Shown piece after piece: positions 1-9,105 of a stretch of 64,000 nt of DNA (the stretch's first letter is position 1; every line of letters begins with the position of its first letter). Both the position numbers and the translations under genes were made by a program. The notes below the pieces were generated by a model, which saw only the letters and a program-made list of their open reading frames with translations, had not been told where the DNA came from and did no database searches. The DNA comes from CAWBOY01 sp963790585 (GTDB taxonomy: Bacteria; Planctomycetota; Planctomycetia; Gemmatales; Gemmataceae): assembly GCA_963790585.1 (NCBI GenBank), contig CAWBOY010000004.1, positions 248,001 to 312,000 on the forward strand, in the 5' to 3' direction.

Positions 1-966
1 GAACTCGCTCACCCCGGCGACAAGGTGAAACGTGGCTTTCCGGAGGTGCTCGCCACGAATCAACCGACGATTATCCGCGGCAGCGGCCGGCTCGAATTGG
101 CGAATTGGATCGCATCGAAGGACAATCCGCTGACCGCCCGCGTCATGGTCAACCGCATCTGGCTGCACCTCTTTGGCCGAGGCCTGGTAGCCACTCCGGA
201 TAATTTCGGCTCCGCCGGCGTGATGCCGAGCCATCCGGCCTTACTCGATTATCTCGCTAATTCCTTCGTGGATAACGGCTGGTCCGTGAAGGCATCAATC
301 CGCTCGCTGGTATTGAGCCGGGCCTATCAACTGTCGTCGCATTTCGACGCCAAGAATTACGAACGCGATCCCGACAACACGCTTATTTGGCGCATGAATG
401 AGCGCCGGCTCGAAGCGGAAGCGCTGCGCGATTCCATCCTGGCGATCAGCGGCACGCTCGACCCTAATCCGCCGAAGTCGAACCCGATCGCGAAGAATGG
501 CGAAGGGCTTGTAAATCTCATTCTGCGTGGTCGACCGGCCGACGTCTTCGCTGCCGAGCCCGTCCGCAGCGTCTATTTGCCGATCCTACGCGATCAGCTG
601 CCGGATGCTTTGACTCTGTTCGATTTTCCCGACCCGACCTTGATGGCCGGGGAACGAGCGGTGACGACGATACCGGCGCAGTCGCTCTACCTGATGAACA
701 ACCCGTTTGTCATCCGCCAGGCGAACCTGTTCGCGCAAAAGCTTTTCGGTGGCACCGGCAATGACAAAGAGCGACTGGAGCGCGCTTATCTCGCCTGCTT
801 CTCCCGGCCGCCGACGACGAAAGAAATCAACGTCGGCGAGGAATTCCTGACGAAATATGCCGAGCGTCTGGCCAAAGAAGGGACGAGGCCGCCAGAGGCG
901 CGGCGAAGCGCTTGGGCCGCTCTGTGCCAGTCGTTGTTCGCCAGTGCGGAGTTTTCACACCGATAA
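1..966 (+). CDS. DUF1553 (PSD1) domain protein, C-terminal part
   Basis: C-terminal portion of a planctomycete DUF1549/DUF1553 protein whose 5' end lies before the window; the frame is open from base 1. The PSD1 signature DNPLTARVMVNRIWLHLFG, followed by GRGLVATPDNFGSAG, is seen near the start, and the tail ends in an ASAEF-type motif usual for the family. Such proteins often carry an N-terminal cytochrome-c-like domain and are encoded beside DUF1501 proteins; their biochemical role is not established. The gene is 39 bp upstream of a DUF1501 gene on the same strand, so the two are likely one operon. Family call is firm; the missing N-terminus cannot be described. Confidence 0.9.
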   Translation, partial: ELAHPGDKVKRGFPEVLATNQPTIIRGSGRLELANWIASKDNPLTARVMVNRIWLHLFGRGLVATPDNFGSAGVMPSHPALLDYLANSFVDNGWSVKASIRSLVLSRAYQLSSHFDAKNYERDPDNTLIWRMNERRLEAEALRDSILAISGTLDPNPPKSNPIAKNGEGLVNLILRGRPADVFAAEPVRSVYLPILRDQLPDALTLFDFPDPTLMAGERAVTTIPAQSLYLMNNPFVIRQANLFAQKLFGGTGNDKERLERAYLACFSRPPTTKEINVGEEFLTKYAERLAKEGTRPPEARRSAWAALCQSLFASAEFSHR

Positions 967-1005
967 TCTGTTTCGCTGCCCTGCGACGTCAAGCGAGGAG
1001 CTGCC

Positions 1006-2391
1006 ATGACCTTTCCGAATCCGTTTTTGCTTTCGCGCCGGACCGCCTTGAAGACGGTTGCCTCCGGGTTTGGCTATCTCGCTTTCGCCGGGATGTCGAC
1101 CTGGGCCGCGGAGAAGGACAACCCTCTGGCGCCCAAGAAGACGCATTTTCCAGCCAAGGCGAAGCGCGTGATCTTTCTTTGTATGGAAGGTGCGCCTTCG
1201 CACGTCGATACCTTCGATTACAAACCGAGGCTGACAAGCGACGACGGCAAGCCGATGCCGCAAGCTCGCGCGGCCTTTACCAAACTCATGGCCCCCGTCT
1301 CGAAGTTCAAGCAACATGGCCAAAGCGGCATGTGGGTCTCGGAGCTGTTCCCCGAACTCGCCAAACGAACCGATGACCTGTGCCTCTTGAACGGCATGTA
1401 CACGGACGTCCCGGCCCATCCGCAAGCCTTCGCGCAGTTGCACACCGGCCTTTTCCAATTCCGCCGGCCTTCAATGGGGGCTTGGGTGCTCTACGGCCTC
1501 GGCACCGAAAACGATAACTTGCCGGGCTTCGTATCGATCAATCCGCCGCTGCAAAACGGCGGCCCGGCGAACTACGGCAGCTCTTTCCTGCCGGCGATCT
1601 ACCAGGGTACGCCCATCGGGAGCGGACCCTTGAGACCGCTCTCTACCACGAGCGTCCGCAACATCAAAAACCCCAGGCAAACCACCGACGCCCAGCGGCT
1701 GCAGCTGGACTTCATCCAATCGCTCAACCACGAGGCGCTCGGCCACGATCCGCATAACGCCGCCGTCGAAGGAACGATCGAGTCGTTTGAACTCGCATTT
1801 CGCATGCAAAAAGACATGCCGAAGGTCCTCGACCTCGCCAACGAATCGCCTGCGACCAAGGCCCTTTATGGCGTCGACGAAACCGGCACCGACAGTTTCG
1901 CCCGCCAATGTCTGCTGGCGCGCCGGTTCGTCGAGGCGGGCGTTCGCTTCGTCGAGATTACCTCGCCGCGCTGGGACCATCACGCCAATCTGCGAGCGGA
2001 CCTACCGGTCAATTGCCAAAGCGTCGACAAGCCGATCGCGGGCCTATTGAAAGACCTGAAAGACAAGGGGCTGCTCAAGGACACCCTGGTTCTCTGGGGC
2101 GGCGAGTTCGGCCGAACGCCCTACGCCCAGGGCGGCGATGGCCGCGACCACAACCATAAAGGCTTCACCATGTGGATGGCCGGCGGCGGCGTTAAAGGCG
2201 GACTCACCTACGGCCAAACCGACGACTACGGCTACGAAGCCATCGACGGCAAAATCCACGTCCACGACTGGCACGCCACCATCCTACATCTCCTAGGCCT
2301 CAACCACGAAAAGCTAACCTACCGCTACGCCGGCCGCGACATGCGGCTGACAGATGTCAAAGGGAATGTGGTGAAAGAGATTTTGGGTTGA
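1006..2391 (+). CDS. DUF1501 domain protein with Tat-type leader
   Basis: 461-residue DUF1501 protein, a family with a sulfatase/alkaline-phosphatase-like fold. The N-terminus (FLLSRRTALKTVASGFGYLAFAG) has a twin-arginine followed by a hydrophobic stretch, so Tat export is predicted. Family motifs visible are GAPSHVDTFD near residue 62, WGGEFGRTP near 365, and the closing KLTYRYAGRDMRLTDVKGNV. A GAGG ribosome site lies 7-8 bases before the ATG. It follows the DUF1553 gene and forms the usual DUF1553-DUF1501 pair; a second such pair is at 48.3-52.6 kb in this window. Substrate and function are unknown for the family. Confidence 0.92.
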   Translation: MTFPNPFLLSRRTALKTVASGFGYLAFAGMSTWAAEKDNPLAPKKTHFPAKAKRVIFLCMEGAPSHVDTFDYKPRLTSDDGKPMPQARAAFTKLMAPVSKFKQHGQSGMWVSELFPELAKRTDDLCLLNGMYTDVPAHPQAFAQLHTGLFQFRRPSMGAWVLYGLGTENDNLPGFVSINPPLQNGGPANYGSSFLPAIYQGTPIGSGPLRPLSTTSVRNIKNPRQTTDAQRLQLDFIQSLNHEALGHDPHNAAVEGTIESFELAFRMQKDMPKVLDLANESPATKALYGVDETGTDSFARQCLLARRFVEAGVRFVEITSPRWDHHANLRADLPVNCQSVDKPIAGLLKDLKDKGLLKDTLVLWGGEFGRTPYAQGGDGRDHNHKGFTMWMAGGGVKGGLTYGQTDDYGYEAIDGKIHVHDWHATILHLLGLNHEKLTYRYAGRDMRLTDVKGNVVKEILG

Positions 2392-2439
2392 GTACCTGTG
2401 TGCAGAACATTCATCAAGATGCCGGTGCGTAAACGCGCT

Positions 2440-2692
2440 TACGCCAAGCAAAAATGCCTCACGCAGGCAGGCCAGGACTTCTTCGCCGCGGTCGACGACA
2501 ACGCCGACGCGGACTTCGCTGGAGTTGATCATCGAGACGATTCGTTTGCCGATCTCGGCGTCGGCGTTGACGCTCGGGTCGACTTCGTGAACGGTCTTGC
2601 GCAGTTAATTCGAGGGCGCGGTCGAGATCGGGGCGCGGCACGCGGAACGACAACTCGGCGTGACCGGCGGTGTGATTTTGCGAAACCTCAAA
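2440..2692 (-). pseudogene. Decayed copy of aspartate kinase 3' end
   Basis: This stretch is homologous to the 3' end of the aspartate kinase gene about 1.7 kb further right (4140-4462, same strand). Translated on the minus strand it retains VPRPDLDRALELT and MINSSEVRVGVVVDRGEE, both nearly identical to the ACT-domain end of that kinase. About 70-75 bases corresponding to the MRTHTGVARRMFGALAQRG segment are deleted, and the reading frame is broken on either side. It has no start. The intact gene and this remnant flank the PQQ-propeller gene, which fits an old duplication or insertion event (inference). Confidence 0.8.
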
Positions 2693-2725
2693 AACGAACT
2701 TCTGACTCGGGACACAAGCCCGTCC

Positions 2726-3961
2726 TCAATTTCCCCAGCGATAGGCTGAGATTCCTAGCAGGTCTCGAACGAACACTTCGTTGCCGCAGACAGCGATATG
2801 CCCCCAGGTCTCTTCTTTGCTAATCTTCAAACGGTTGATTATCTCAAACTTCGTTGGGTTCGCATGGATGAGTATGAGTTCCCCTTTTTCGTCCAACGCC
2901 AAAATGCGATCGTTTTGCGAGGCCATGCTCCAATACTTTCCAAAGATTTCCTTGCTGATCCAGCACTCTTTGCCCGTCCTCAAATCGAGGCAGGTGAACC
3001 GCTGATTACGCAAATGGAGATAGGCATGGTCGCCGATCAATACAGGGCTGGACATGTAGGCTTCGGCTTTGGCAACCCAAGCTTCCTTAACTTCAATTTT
3101 CGGGCAGCCTTCGAGCTGATAAAGAAATGCCTTGCCGCCATAAGCGCTCGTGAACACCGATTCTCCATAAACCGTTGGAGTCAAGATGTTCATACCTCGA
3201 AAGGTCGGGACTTGCTGCGACCACAACACCGCACCCGATTGCGGGTCGACTCCTGCCAGTTTCGCGCGTGTTTGAACCAAGATCTGCGTCTTGCCGCTGA
3301 GTTTGGTCAGAAAAGGTGAAGAAAAAGCACTGCCGTTCATGCCGCCGGCGTCTTGTAGCACCCGCCAAACCGTCGCGCCGGTCTTTTTATCAAGCTTTAC
3401 AAATGCAGCTCCTGCTTGAACGTAAACGAACTCGCCGTCCACGAGCGGGGAGGAAGCAAAGCCGAACGCCGGCAGCTCCGTTTTGTCACGTTGCATGAAA
3501 TCGACCTGCCAACGTACCTTCCCCGTTGCCGTGTCCAGGCAGACTAGCAGATCGCGCATCCCGGCGACGTAGAGAGACTCACCGTCGAAAGCAGGTGTTG
3601 CTCGGACCCATGAGCCATTTGAGGCGGCGAAAAACGGCACGGTCATGGCACCGGGCCATTCCGTTTTCCAGATTTCTCTCCCGGTGGCTCGATCCAACGA
3701 GCGGACGACTTCGTGGCTTTTGTCCCGAGTCTCCACAACAAAGACACGATCGCCACTGACGATAGGCCCCGAGTAACCGGGCTGCAAATCGACATGCCAG
3801 ATCTGTTTGAAATTGTCACTCGTTAGGCGCGACGGCCATGCTGGAGTCAACGCTACCTTGCAATCGCGCGTCGGGCCGCGCCACTGGGCCCATGTCGCCG
3901 GCGGCTCAGCAGCGGGAGCTAGCGCGGAAGCAACGAGAGTTACAACAAGCAGATGGTGCAT
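2726..3961 (-). CDS. Exported PQQ-type beta-propeller protein
   Basis: 411 residues beginning with a short signal peptide (MHHLLVVTLVASALAPAAE). The rest carries repeated PQQ-like blades of the form ...LDRATGREIWKTEW, ...LDTATGKVRWQVDF, ...LDKKTGATVWRV, ...VDPQSGAVLWSQ and ...LDLRTGKECW, the pattern of BamB/quinoprotein-like propellers. These proteins are usually periplasmic or surface scaffolds; no quinone-binding or catalytic residues can be assigned here. The opening WAQWRGP is common in planctomycete members. It stands alone between the aspartate kinase gene and its decayed copy, and its codon use does not look foreign. Confidence 0.85.
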   Translation of the reverse strand: MHHLLVVTLVASALAPAAEPPATWAQWRGPTRDCKVALTPAWPSRLTSDNFKQIWHVDLQPGYSGPIVSGDRVFVVETRDKSHEVVRSLDRATGREIWKTEWPGAMTVPFFAASNGSWVRATPAFDGESLYVAGMRDLLVCLDTATGKVRWQVDFMQRDKTELPAFGFASSPLVDGEFVYVQAGAAFVKLDKKTGATVWRVLQDAGGMNGSAFSSPFLTKLSGKTQILVQTRAKLAGVDPQSGAVLWSQQVPTFRGMNILTPTVYGESVFTSAYGGKAFLYQLEGCPKIEVKEAWVAKAEAYMSSPVLIGDHAYLHLRNQRFTCLDLRTGKECWISKEIFGKYWSMASQNDRILALDEKGELILIHANPTKFEIINRLKISKEETWGHIAVCGNEVFVRDLLGISAYRWGN

Positions 3962-4130
3962 GATGAAATAGACCCAGCTAGCAAGACAAGAAAATGTGCA
4001 TACGGAGGGCGCGACGCCTCTAACTTATAGGCGCGTCTACCCGAATCTCAAGAATCTGTTTCAGCGAAAGATTGAAATGACTGCGTTTCAAGAACAGCGC
4101 GACGGCATTAGGGACTGCTGCGCACGTGAC

Positions 4131-5976
4131 TCACGCCAACCCAAACGCCTCGCGCAGGCATGTCAGTGCCTCTTCGCCGCGGTCGCGGTCGACGACTACG
4201 CTGACGCGGACTTCGCTGGAGTTGATCATCGAGATATTGATGCCGCGCTGGGCCAGAGCGCCGAACATGCGGCGGGCGACTCCGGTGTGAGTCCGCATGC
4301 CGACACCCAAGACGAATAGTTTAGCGATCGCGGCGTCGGCACTGACGCGGACGCTTGGATCAACTTCGTGAACGGTCTTGCGCGTCAGTTCGAGAGCGCG
4401 GTCGAGGTCGGGACGTGGCACGCTGAACGACAACTCGGCATGACCCGCGGTGTGATTTTGCACAATCATATCGACGACGATAGCGCCGGCGGCGACAGCC
4501 TGGAAGATGCGCGAGCAATTGCCCGCCCGATCAGGCAGTCCGAAGATCGTGATGCGCCCTTGATCGGTGGACAACAACACATCGCTGACAACGATGTCCT
4601 CCATGTGGGATAGCTGTTGCGTCAGAGCGGCCAAGGTTCGGCCGGTGGCTTGCGGCATGAGATTTGGCCGCAGCGGAAACGCTTCGGGAATCGACTTTTG
4701 ACCCAAGCTATTGATGGATTGACCAGCTCCCGGCCTTGGCAGCCGAAGCTGAAATGCCTGATGGACCGCGCAAGGCACGCAAGCCATCGGCTCGGCTCAC
4801 GAGTACGGAAATCTTGATGTCGCCGGTGGTAATCATCCTCATGCTGATGTTTTCGGCCGCGAGAGCGGCGAACATCTTTTCGGCGACGCCGGTATGCGTC
4901 CTCATGCCGGTGCCGACGATGGAAACTTTGCTCACTTCCTCATCGTGTTCGAGCGTGGCGCCCAACTCGGCCGCCAACGGTTGCAGGACGGCCAAGGCCG
5001 CGTCGCGCTCGATCCCTGGAACGGTGAAGCCAATATCCGCTCGACCGTCGCTGCCGACGTTTTGGGCAATCATGTCGACCACGATATTACGGGCGGCAAT
5101 GGCGTCGAAAATCCGATGGCTGACACCCGGCCGATCCGGCACGCCGCGAATGGCGACACGCGCTTCATCCTTCACCAAAGCCGCTCCGCAGACGACGACG
5201 TCGCGCATCCAATCGGCTTCGGGCACGATCCATGTGCCCTCGGCATCGCTAAATGCAGATCGGACCATCAAGGGCACATCAAACTTCTTCGCGAATTCGA
5301 TGCTGCGCGAGTGCATGACGCCAGCGCCGGCGCTGGCCAATTCCAGCATCTCGTCGTAGCTGATCGAATCAATCTTTCGGGCTTCGGGGACGACACGCGG
5401 GTCGGTGGTGTAGACGCCGTCAACATCGGTGTAGATTTCGCAGCCGACATCGTGGACGCCGCCGCCGTTGCCATCGCCGGCATGTTTCATGACGGCGGCG
5501 AGCGCAACCGCGGTCGTGTCGGAGCCCCCGCGGCCTAGCGTCGTGATGTTCCAGTTTTCGTCGATGCCCTGGAAGCCGGCGACGATGACGATCTGGCCAT
5601 CATCCAGCGCATGGCGCATGCGCGAGGTCGAGATGCTTTTGATGCGGGCCTTGGTATGAGTGCTGTCGGTGACGATGCCGATTTGCGCACGGTGAAGCTG
5701 ATGGCCCGCTCTCCCAAGGTTTGAATGGCCATCGCCAAAAGCGAGATCGAAATCTGCTCGCCGGTGGAAAGAAGCATATCCATCTCGCGCCGGCGGCTGT
5801 TCGGTGATCTCGCGGGCCAATTCGATCAGCTCGTCGGTCGTGTCGCCGCGCGCGCTCACCACGACGATGACCTGATGGCCGGCTTGCTTCGCGCGGATCG
5901 CGCGCCGGGCTGCCGCCATGATGCGTTCCGCGTTGGCGACGCTGGTGCCACCAAACTTCTGCACGACCAGACCCAC
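4131..5976 (-). CDS. lysC: Aspartate kinase with four ACT domains (frame broken three times)
   Basis: Catalyses ATP-dependent phosphorylation of aspartate, the first step toward lysine, threonine and methionine. The GTG start at 5976 follows AAGGAGG and opens with GLVVQKFGGTSVAN, the kinase signature. Two ACT pairs follow: the first ends near ISMRMITTGDIKISVLVSRADG, the second near INISMINSSEVRVSVVVDR. At about 600 residues it matches the long four-ACT form known from cyanobacteria. The frame shifts near 5785, returns near 5690, and shifts again near 4770 (LRALR then AVHQAF); the intervening segment reads correctly as MDMLLSTGEQISISLLAMAI in another frame. Two of the sites look like a lost GC within GCGC, so indel errors are likelier than decay. 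ACT domains imply feedback control by end-product amino acids. Confidence 0.9.
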
Positions 5977-6069
5977 GAGCGACCTCCTTCGATCTTGGCA
6001 AATCAGCACGGATTAGCGCCGGACCTTAGAAGGATAGCAACGACTGTTCGAAGCGGACACTGTGGATTG

Positions 6070-6102
6070 ACAAACGAAAAACGCCAGCCTCGAAAGGCTG
6101 AC
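6070..6102 (-). terminator. Intrinsic terminator-like hairpin before lysC
   Basis: On the minus strand the stem GTCAGCCT/AGGCTGGC closes a TTCG-type loop and is followed by GTTTTTCGTTTG. It lies about 210 bases after the stop of the upstream small protein gene and about 95 bases before the lysC start, so it could end that transcript or act as an attenuator. Confidence 0.5.
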
Positions 6103-6264
6103 GCGTTATAGGCAGCGTTGCAATTGATGTTAGCCCAGGCCACCATGGCGTTGCCGCCCCGGACCAAGGCGTCCCAGGCAGCGGAGCCGGTGTGCAGTCC
6201 GCGTAAGGTGTTGATAGCGATCCGCCGAAAGATGCACCGCAAGTTGCGTCGAGGTCATCCCGCA

Positions 6265-6306
6265 AGCGCTATCGCACAGCGCTCGCCTACCGGCTCGCGG
6301 CTAAAT
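6265..6306. repeat. Half copy of the CTCGCGGCTAAAT palindromic repeat
   Basis: The stretch from GCGCTATCGCACAGCGCTCG to CTCGCGGCTAAAT closely matches the right arm of the perfect palindrome at 18061-18163. No opposing arm is present here, so this is a single-arm remnant or solo copy. Confidence 0.7.
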
Positions 6307-6312
6307 GTAAGA

Positions 6313-6729
6313 TTACTTGCCCTTCTTTTCGTAATCCCCCTCGACGACCTGCTTCGCCTCGGGGCGGTCGGCGCTGCCCTTGTAATTTGTGATCGTCATT
6401 TTGTCTTTTTCGACTTTGAAGTCAAAACCAATCAATTCGCCTTTTTCGGGACCGTTATCGGTGCCGGTCTTTTCCACTTTCGTCAGGATACCGAAGAGCG
6501 TACCTTCCTCAGTGACGCCAAAAGAACTCTGCGTCACGATGCTAGCACCGCTGCCGGTGACGACCTCGCAATTGGCCTTATCACCCTTGAATGTAAACGT
6601 GATGGTAACGTCGTTATCCAGCTTTCGGGTCCAAGTCCCGGTCAGCTTGGCCACGGCTTTGTCTTCCGCTTGCAGTGCGGGAACGAATGCGGCGACGGTT
6701 ACGAGGGCGGCGAGTGCCAAACGTTGCAT
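6313..6729 (-). CDS. Small secreted protein, TIGR03066-like
   Basis: 138 residues from the ATG at 6729, which follows AAGGAG at a good distance; an in-frame upstream ATG at 6759 lacks this. The first 21 residues (MQRLALAALVTVAAFVPALQA) form a signal peptide. The mature part begins KLTGTWTRKLDNDVTITFTF and alternates beta-strand-like segments, resembling the lipocalin-like small paralogous families TIGR03066/TIGR03067 of Gemmata relatives. No function is established. A second protein of the broader type is at 38.9 kb. Family assignment is by pattern only. Confidence 0.7.
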   Translation of the reverse strand: MQRLALAALVTVAAFVPALQAEDKAVAKLTGTWTRKLDNDVTITFTFKGDKANCEVVTGSGASIVTQSSFGVTEEGTLFGILTKVEKTGTDNGPEKGELIGFDFKVEKDKMTITNYKGSADRPEAKQVVEGDYEKKGK

Positions 6730-6846
6730 TGACGAGACTCCTTCAATTGGGATTCGCAAGAAACAAACCTTGGCTTTATGCTACGACTGGCATCGGGCGC
6801 TGAGGAGTGCGGACCTATGACGACTTGAAGAAGAATTGTTTCGTCG

Positions 6847-7745
6847 TCAAAGGGCAGCGCGCTTTGTGTTCCAAGTATCGACGATCGGTTTCATCGCCGC
6901 GATGTGCGCCGGCGTCGTGCCACAGCAGCCGCCGACCATGACAGCGCCGGCTTCCAAGATTTCGGGCAATCGGCCGGCGAGCTTGGCCGGTGACAGGGGG
7001 AATGTCCAGGTATCGCCGACGATCGTCGGCGTGCCGGCATTGGGCCGGGCGAACAGCGGCAGATCGGTTTCTTGGCGATAGCGACGCAAAATCTCCACGA
7101 TCTCGTCGATGCCAAGATCGCGGCCACAGTTGACGCCGAGGGCGGCAGCGCCCCACCTCTTGGCATGCGCGGCGAACCATTCGGGAGGATAATCGCTGAT
7201 CGAATGAATGTGACCGTTCGCTTCCCGCATGTAGGTAATCGACATTAGAATCGGCACGCTCGTTTGGCCGGCGATTCGCTCGATGGCAAGTTGCACGCGC
7301 GGCGTCGAGCAGGTCTCGATCAATATCGCATCCGCCCGGTGATAGATGCTTCTGTCCGTCCAGAACCAATTCATGTCGCCGAGTTCGCCGATCTCGTAAG
7401 TGTCCGTCGTCGGCCCAAAGTCGGCGATGCGATAGATGCCTGGCGTTTTGCCGATCAAGTCAAAGGATTGCTGCCAAAGTCGGCGGCGCAGCTCATCGGG
7501 AGTTTGCGTGTCCGAAAACGCCGTAAGAAAAGAGCGCTCGTTCGCGCCGAACGTATTCGTCAAACAGGCGCAGCGCCCGAGTTGATGTAATCCTGATGAA
7601 CCGCGCGGACCCGCTCCGGATGAAGAATCGTCCACGCTGACGGGTTTTCCCCATCGGCAAGACGGAGCCCCTCTTCCTGAAGCTCCGTACCCATGCCGCC
7701 GTCCATGAGCAGGACGCGGCCCGAGTCGAGTAGACTACGCCCCAT
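6847..7745 (-). CDS. Homocysteine S-methyltransferase family protein (one frame break)
   Basis: Zinc-dependent methyltransferase of the S-methyl_trans family, which transfers a methyl group to homocysteine or related thiols. The start reads VLLMDGGMGTELQEEGL; the zinc ligands are visible as the Cys in ALGVNCG and the pair in MVGGCCGTTPAHI near the C-terminus. The frame breaks near 7575, where VHQDYINSGA should continue into RCACLTNTFGANERSF, so the gene is split into two open frames. The start overlaps the end of the phosphoglycerate mutase gene by 11 bases, suggesting translational coupling. Methyl donor cannot be told: there is no cobalamin-binding domain, so a short MHT/Mmu-type enzyme is possible. 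Confidence 0.85.
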
Positions 7746-8940
7746 ATTTACCCAGTCGCCCGGCGTGCGCCAGCGCCAACGACATCAAATGAACGGCCTG
7801 GAATTGCCCGAGTCCGCCCTTGAGACATTGTGACTCGCCAAACTCTGAAACGTCGTCGGTCCTACAGGACTTGGCCCACAGAATCGTCGGCACCGGGTGC
7901 CAGCTATGGCTGCGTAGCTTGCTGGGCGTGCTGTGATCGCCGGTCACAATCAGGACGTCCGGCTTGAGTGCGCGAATCTTCGGCACTTCGGTGTCGAGCC
8001 GTTCGATCATCTCGACTTTGGCCGAGAAATTGCCGTCCTCGCCGGTGCTGTCGGTGTACTTGTAGTGCAGGAAAAAGAAATCGTATTGGCCCCACAATTT
8101 CTTGAGGGATTCCATCTGATCGCCGAGCGTCGAGCCGGAGTCGACCACGTCCATGCCGACGAGCCGAGCCAGGCCCTTGTACATCGGATAGACGGCGATG
8201 GCGGCGGCCCTCATGCCAGTAATGTCCTTGAGGGTGCTAATGCGTGGGTAGCGCGCGAAGCCGCGCAAGGTGACGCCATTGGTCGGCGCTTGCGCGGCCA
8301 AGACTTTCGTCGCCTCGGTGATGAAGCGGTTTACCACGGTGGCCGTGGCCTGCGAGGCCGGGTCGGCCCCCTTGGCTTCCAGTGGCTTGACTCCGGTCGC
8401 TTGCGGGTCGGTGTCGTTGAGGACATCGCCCAGGCCATCGCCGCGAAAGACAACGACGAAACGATGCTCACGCACTGGCTCGACGATCAGTTCGACGCCG
8501 GGGATTTTGATTTGTTGCATCAGGCCGCACATGGCGACGCACCGCTCCGTCGTGGGCCGGCCGGCACGGCGATCGCTGATTTTGCCGGAGGCATCGAGCG
8601 TGCAGAAATTACCCCTTGTCGCCACGTCGCGCGGGCCGACTTCGAGATTGATGCCGAGGGCTTCCAGGATGCCGCGACCGATCCGATATTCGAGCGGATC
8701 GTAGCCAAACAAGCCGAGATGCCCCGGCCCGCTGCCGGGCGTAATGCCCGGGGCCACCGGATGGCTCAGACCGCAGACCCCCTCGCGCGCCAGCTGGTCG
8801 AGGTTGGGCGTTCGCGCCGTTTCGAGTTCCGTCTTGCCGCCCGGCTCGAGCGGCAGGCCGCCTAAACCGTCGGCAACAAGGAGAACGATCTTGGAGCCGT
8901 TGTCTTCACGCAGATCGCGGATAAGTTCATGCAGGTTCAT
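7735..8940 (-). CDS. apgM: 2,3-bisphosphoglycerate-independent phosphoglycerate mutase, archaeal type
   Basis: 401 residues of the alkaline-phosphatase superfamily ApgM group, interconverting 3- and 2-phosphoglycerate in glycolysis. Visible are the metal-site start IVLLVADGLGG near residue 18, TPNLDQLAREG, the segment ITPGSGPGHLGLFGYDP that carries the presumed serine nucleophile, and the C-terminal metal motif VTGDHSTPSKLRSHSWHPVP. Length is normal for the family. It is the first gene of a minus-strand pair with the methyltransferase and is divergent from yceH across a 165-base gap that should hold both promoters. Confidence 0.93.
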   Translation of the reverse strand: MNLHELIRDLREDNGSKIVLLVADGLGGLPLEPGGKTELETARTPNLDQLAREGVCGLSHPVAPGITPGSGPGHLGLFGYDPLEYRIGRGILEALGINLEVGPRDVATRGNFCTLDASGKISDRRAGRPTTERCVAMCGLMQQIKIPGVELIVEPVREHRFVVVFRGDGLGDVLNDTDPQATGVKPLEAKGADPASQATATVVNRFITEATKVLAAQAPTNGVTLRGFARYPRISTLKDITGMRAAAIAVYPMYKGLARLVGMDVVDSGSTLGDQMESLKKLWGQYDFFFLHYKYTDSTGEDGNFSAKVEMIERLDTEVPKIRALKPDVLIVTGDHSTPSKLRSHSWHPVPTILWAKSCRTDDVSEFGESQCLKGGLGQFQAVHLMSLALAHAGRLGKYGA

Positions 8941-9105
8941 GGTCGGAGTTTACCCAAAGGCGCTGGCGAAGTATAGTACCGACGATCAGAGAACGGTTTC
9001 CCTGAGCGCTCCCCCTTCCGCGTATTATGCGGTTCGCCCGCCGCGACTCAAGCCCCTGCCGCGAATGGAGTGGAGTAATTTAATGATTCATGAGGGAGAG
9101 CCAGC

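Larger units (their letters stand above)
5977..6312 (-). other. Leader region of aspartate kinase, no gene seen
   Basis: 336 bases between the small secreted protein gene and lysC, both on the minus strand. It holds, in the direction of transcription, a half copy of the GCTCGCC-GGCTCGCGGCTAAAT repeat (6265-6306), a GC-rich stretch capable of several stems (around 6130-6200), and an intrinsic-terminator-like hairpin (6070-6102). I compared it by eye with lysine riboswitch, SRP RNA, tmRNA and RNase P motifs and saw no match. It may be an attenuator, a small RNA, or simply the read-through end of the upstream gene. Confidence 0.4.

Noticed and set aside
6066..6300. SRP RNA, tmRNA or lysine riboswitch before lysC
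   Set aside because: None of the conserved core motifs of these RNAs could be found by eye, so only a generic leader is reported.
7933..8865. Open frame of 310 codons on the plus strand
   Set aside because: Antisense to apgM, whose motifs are unmistakable.
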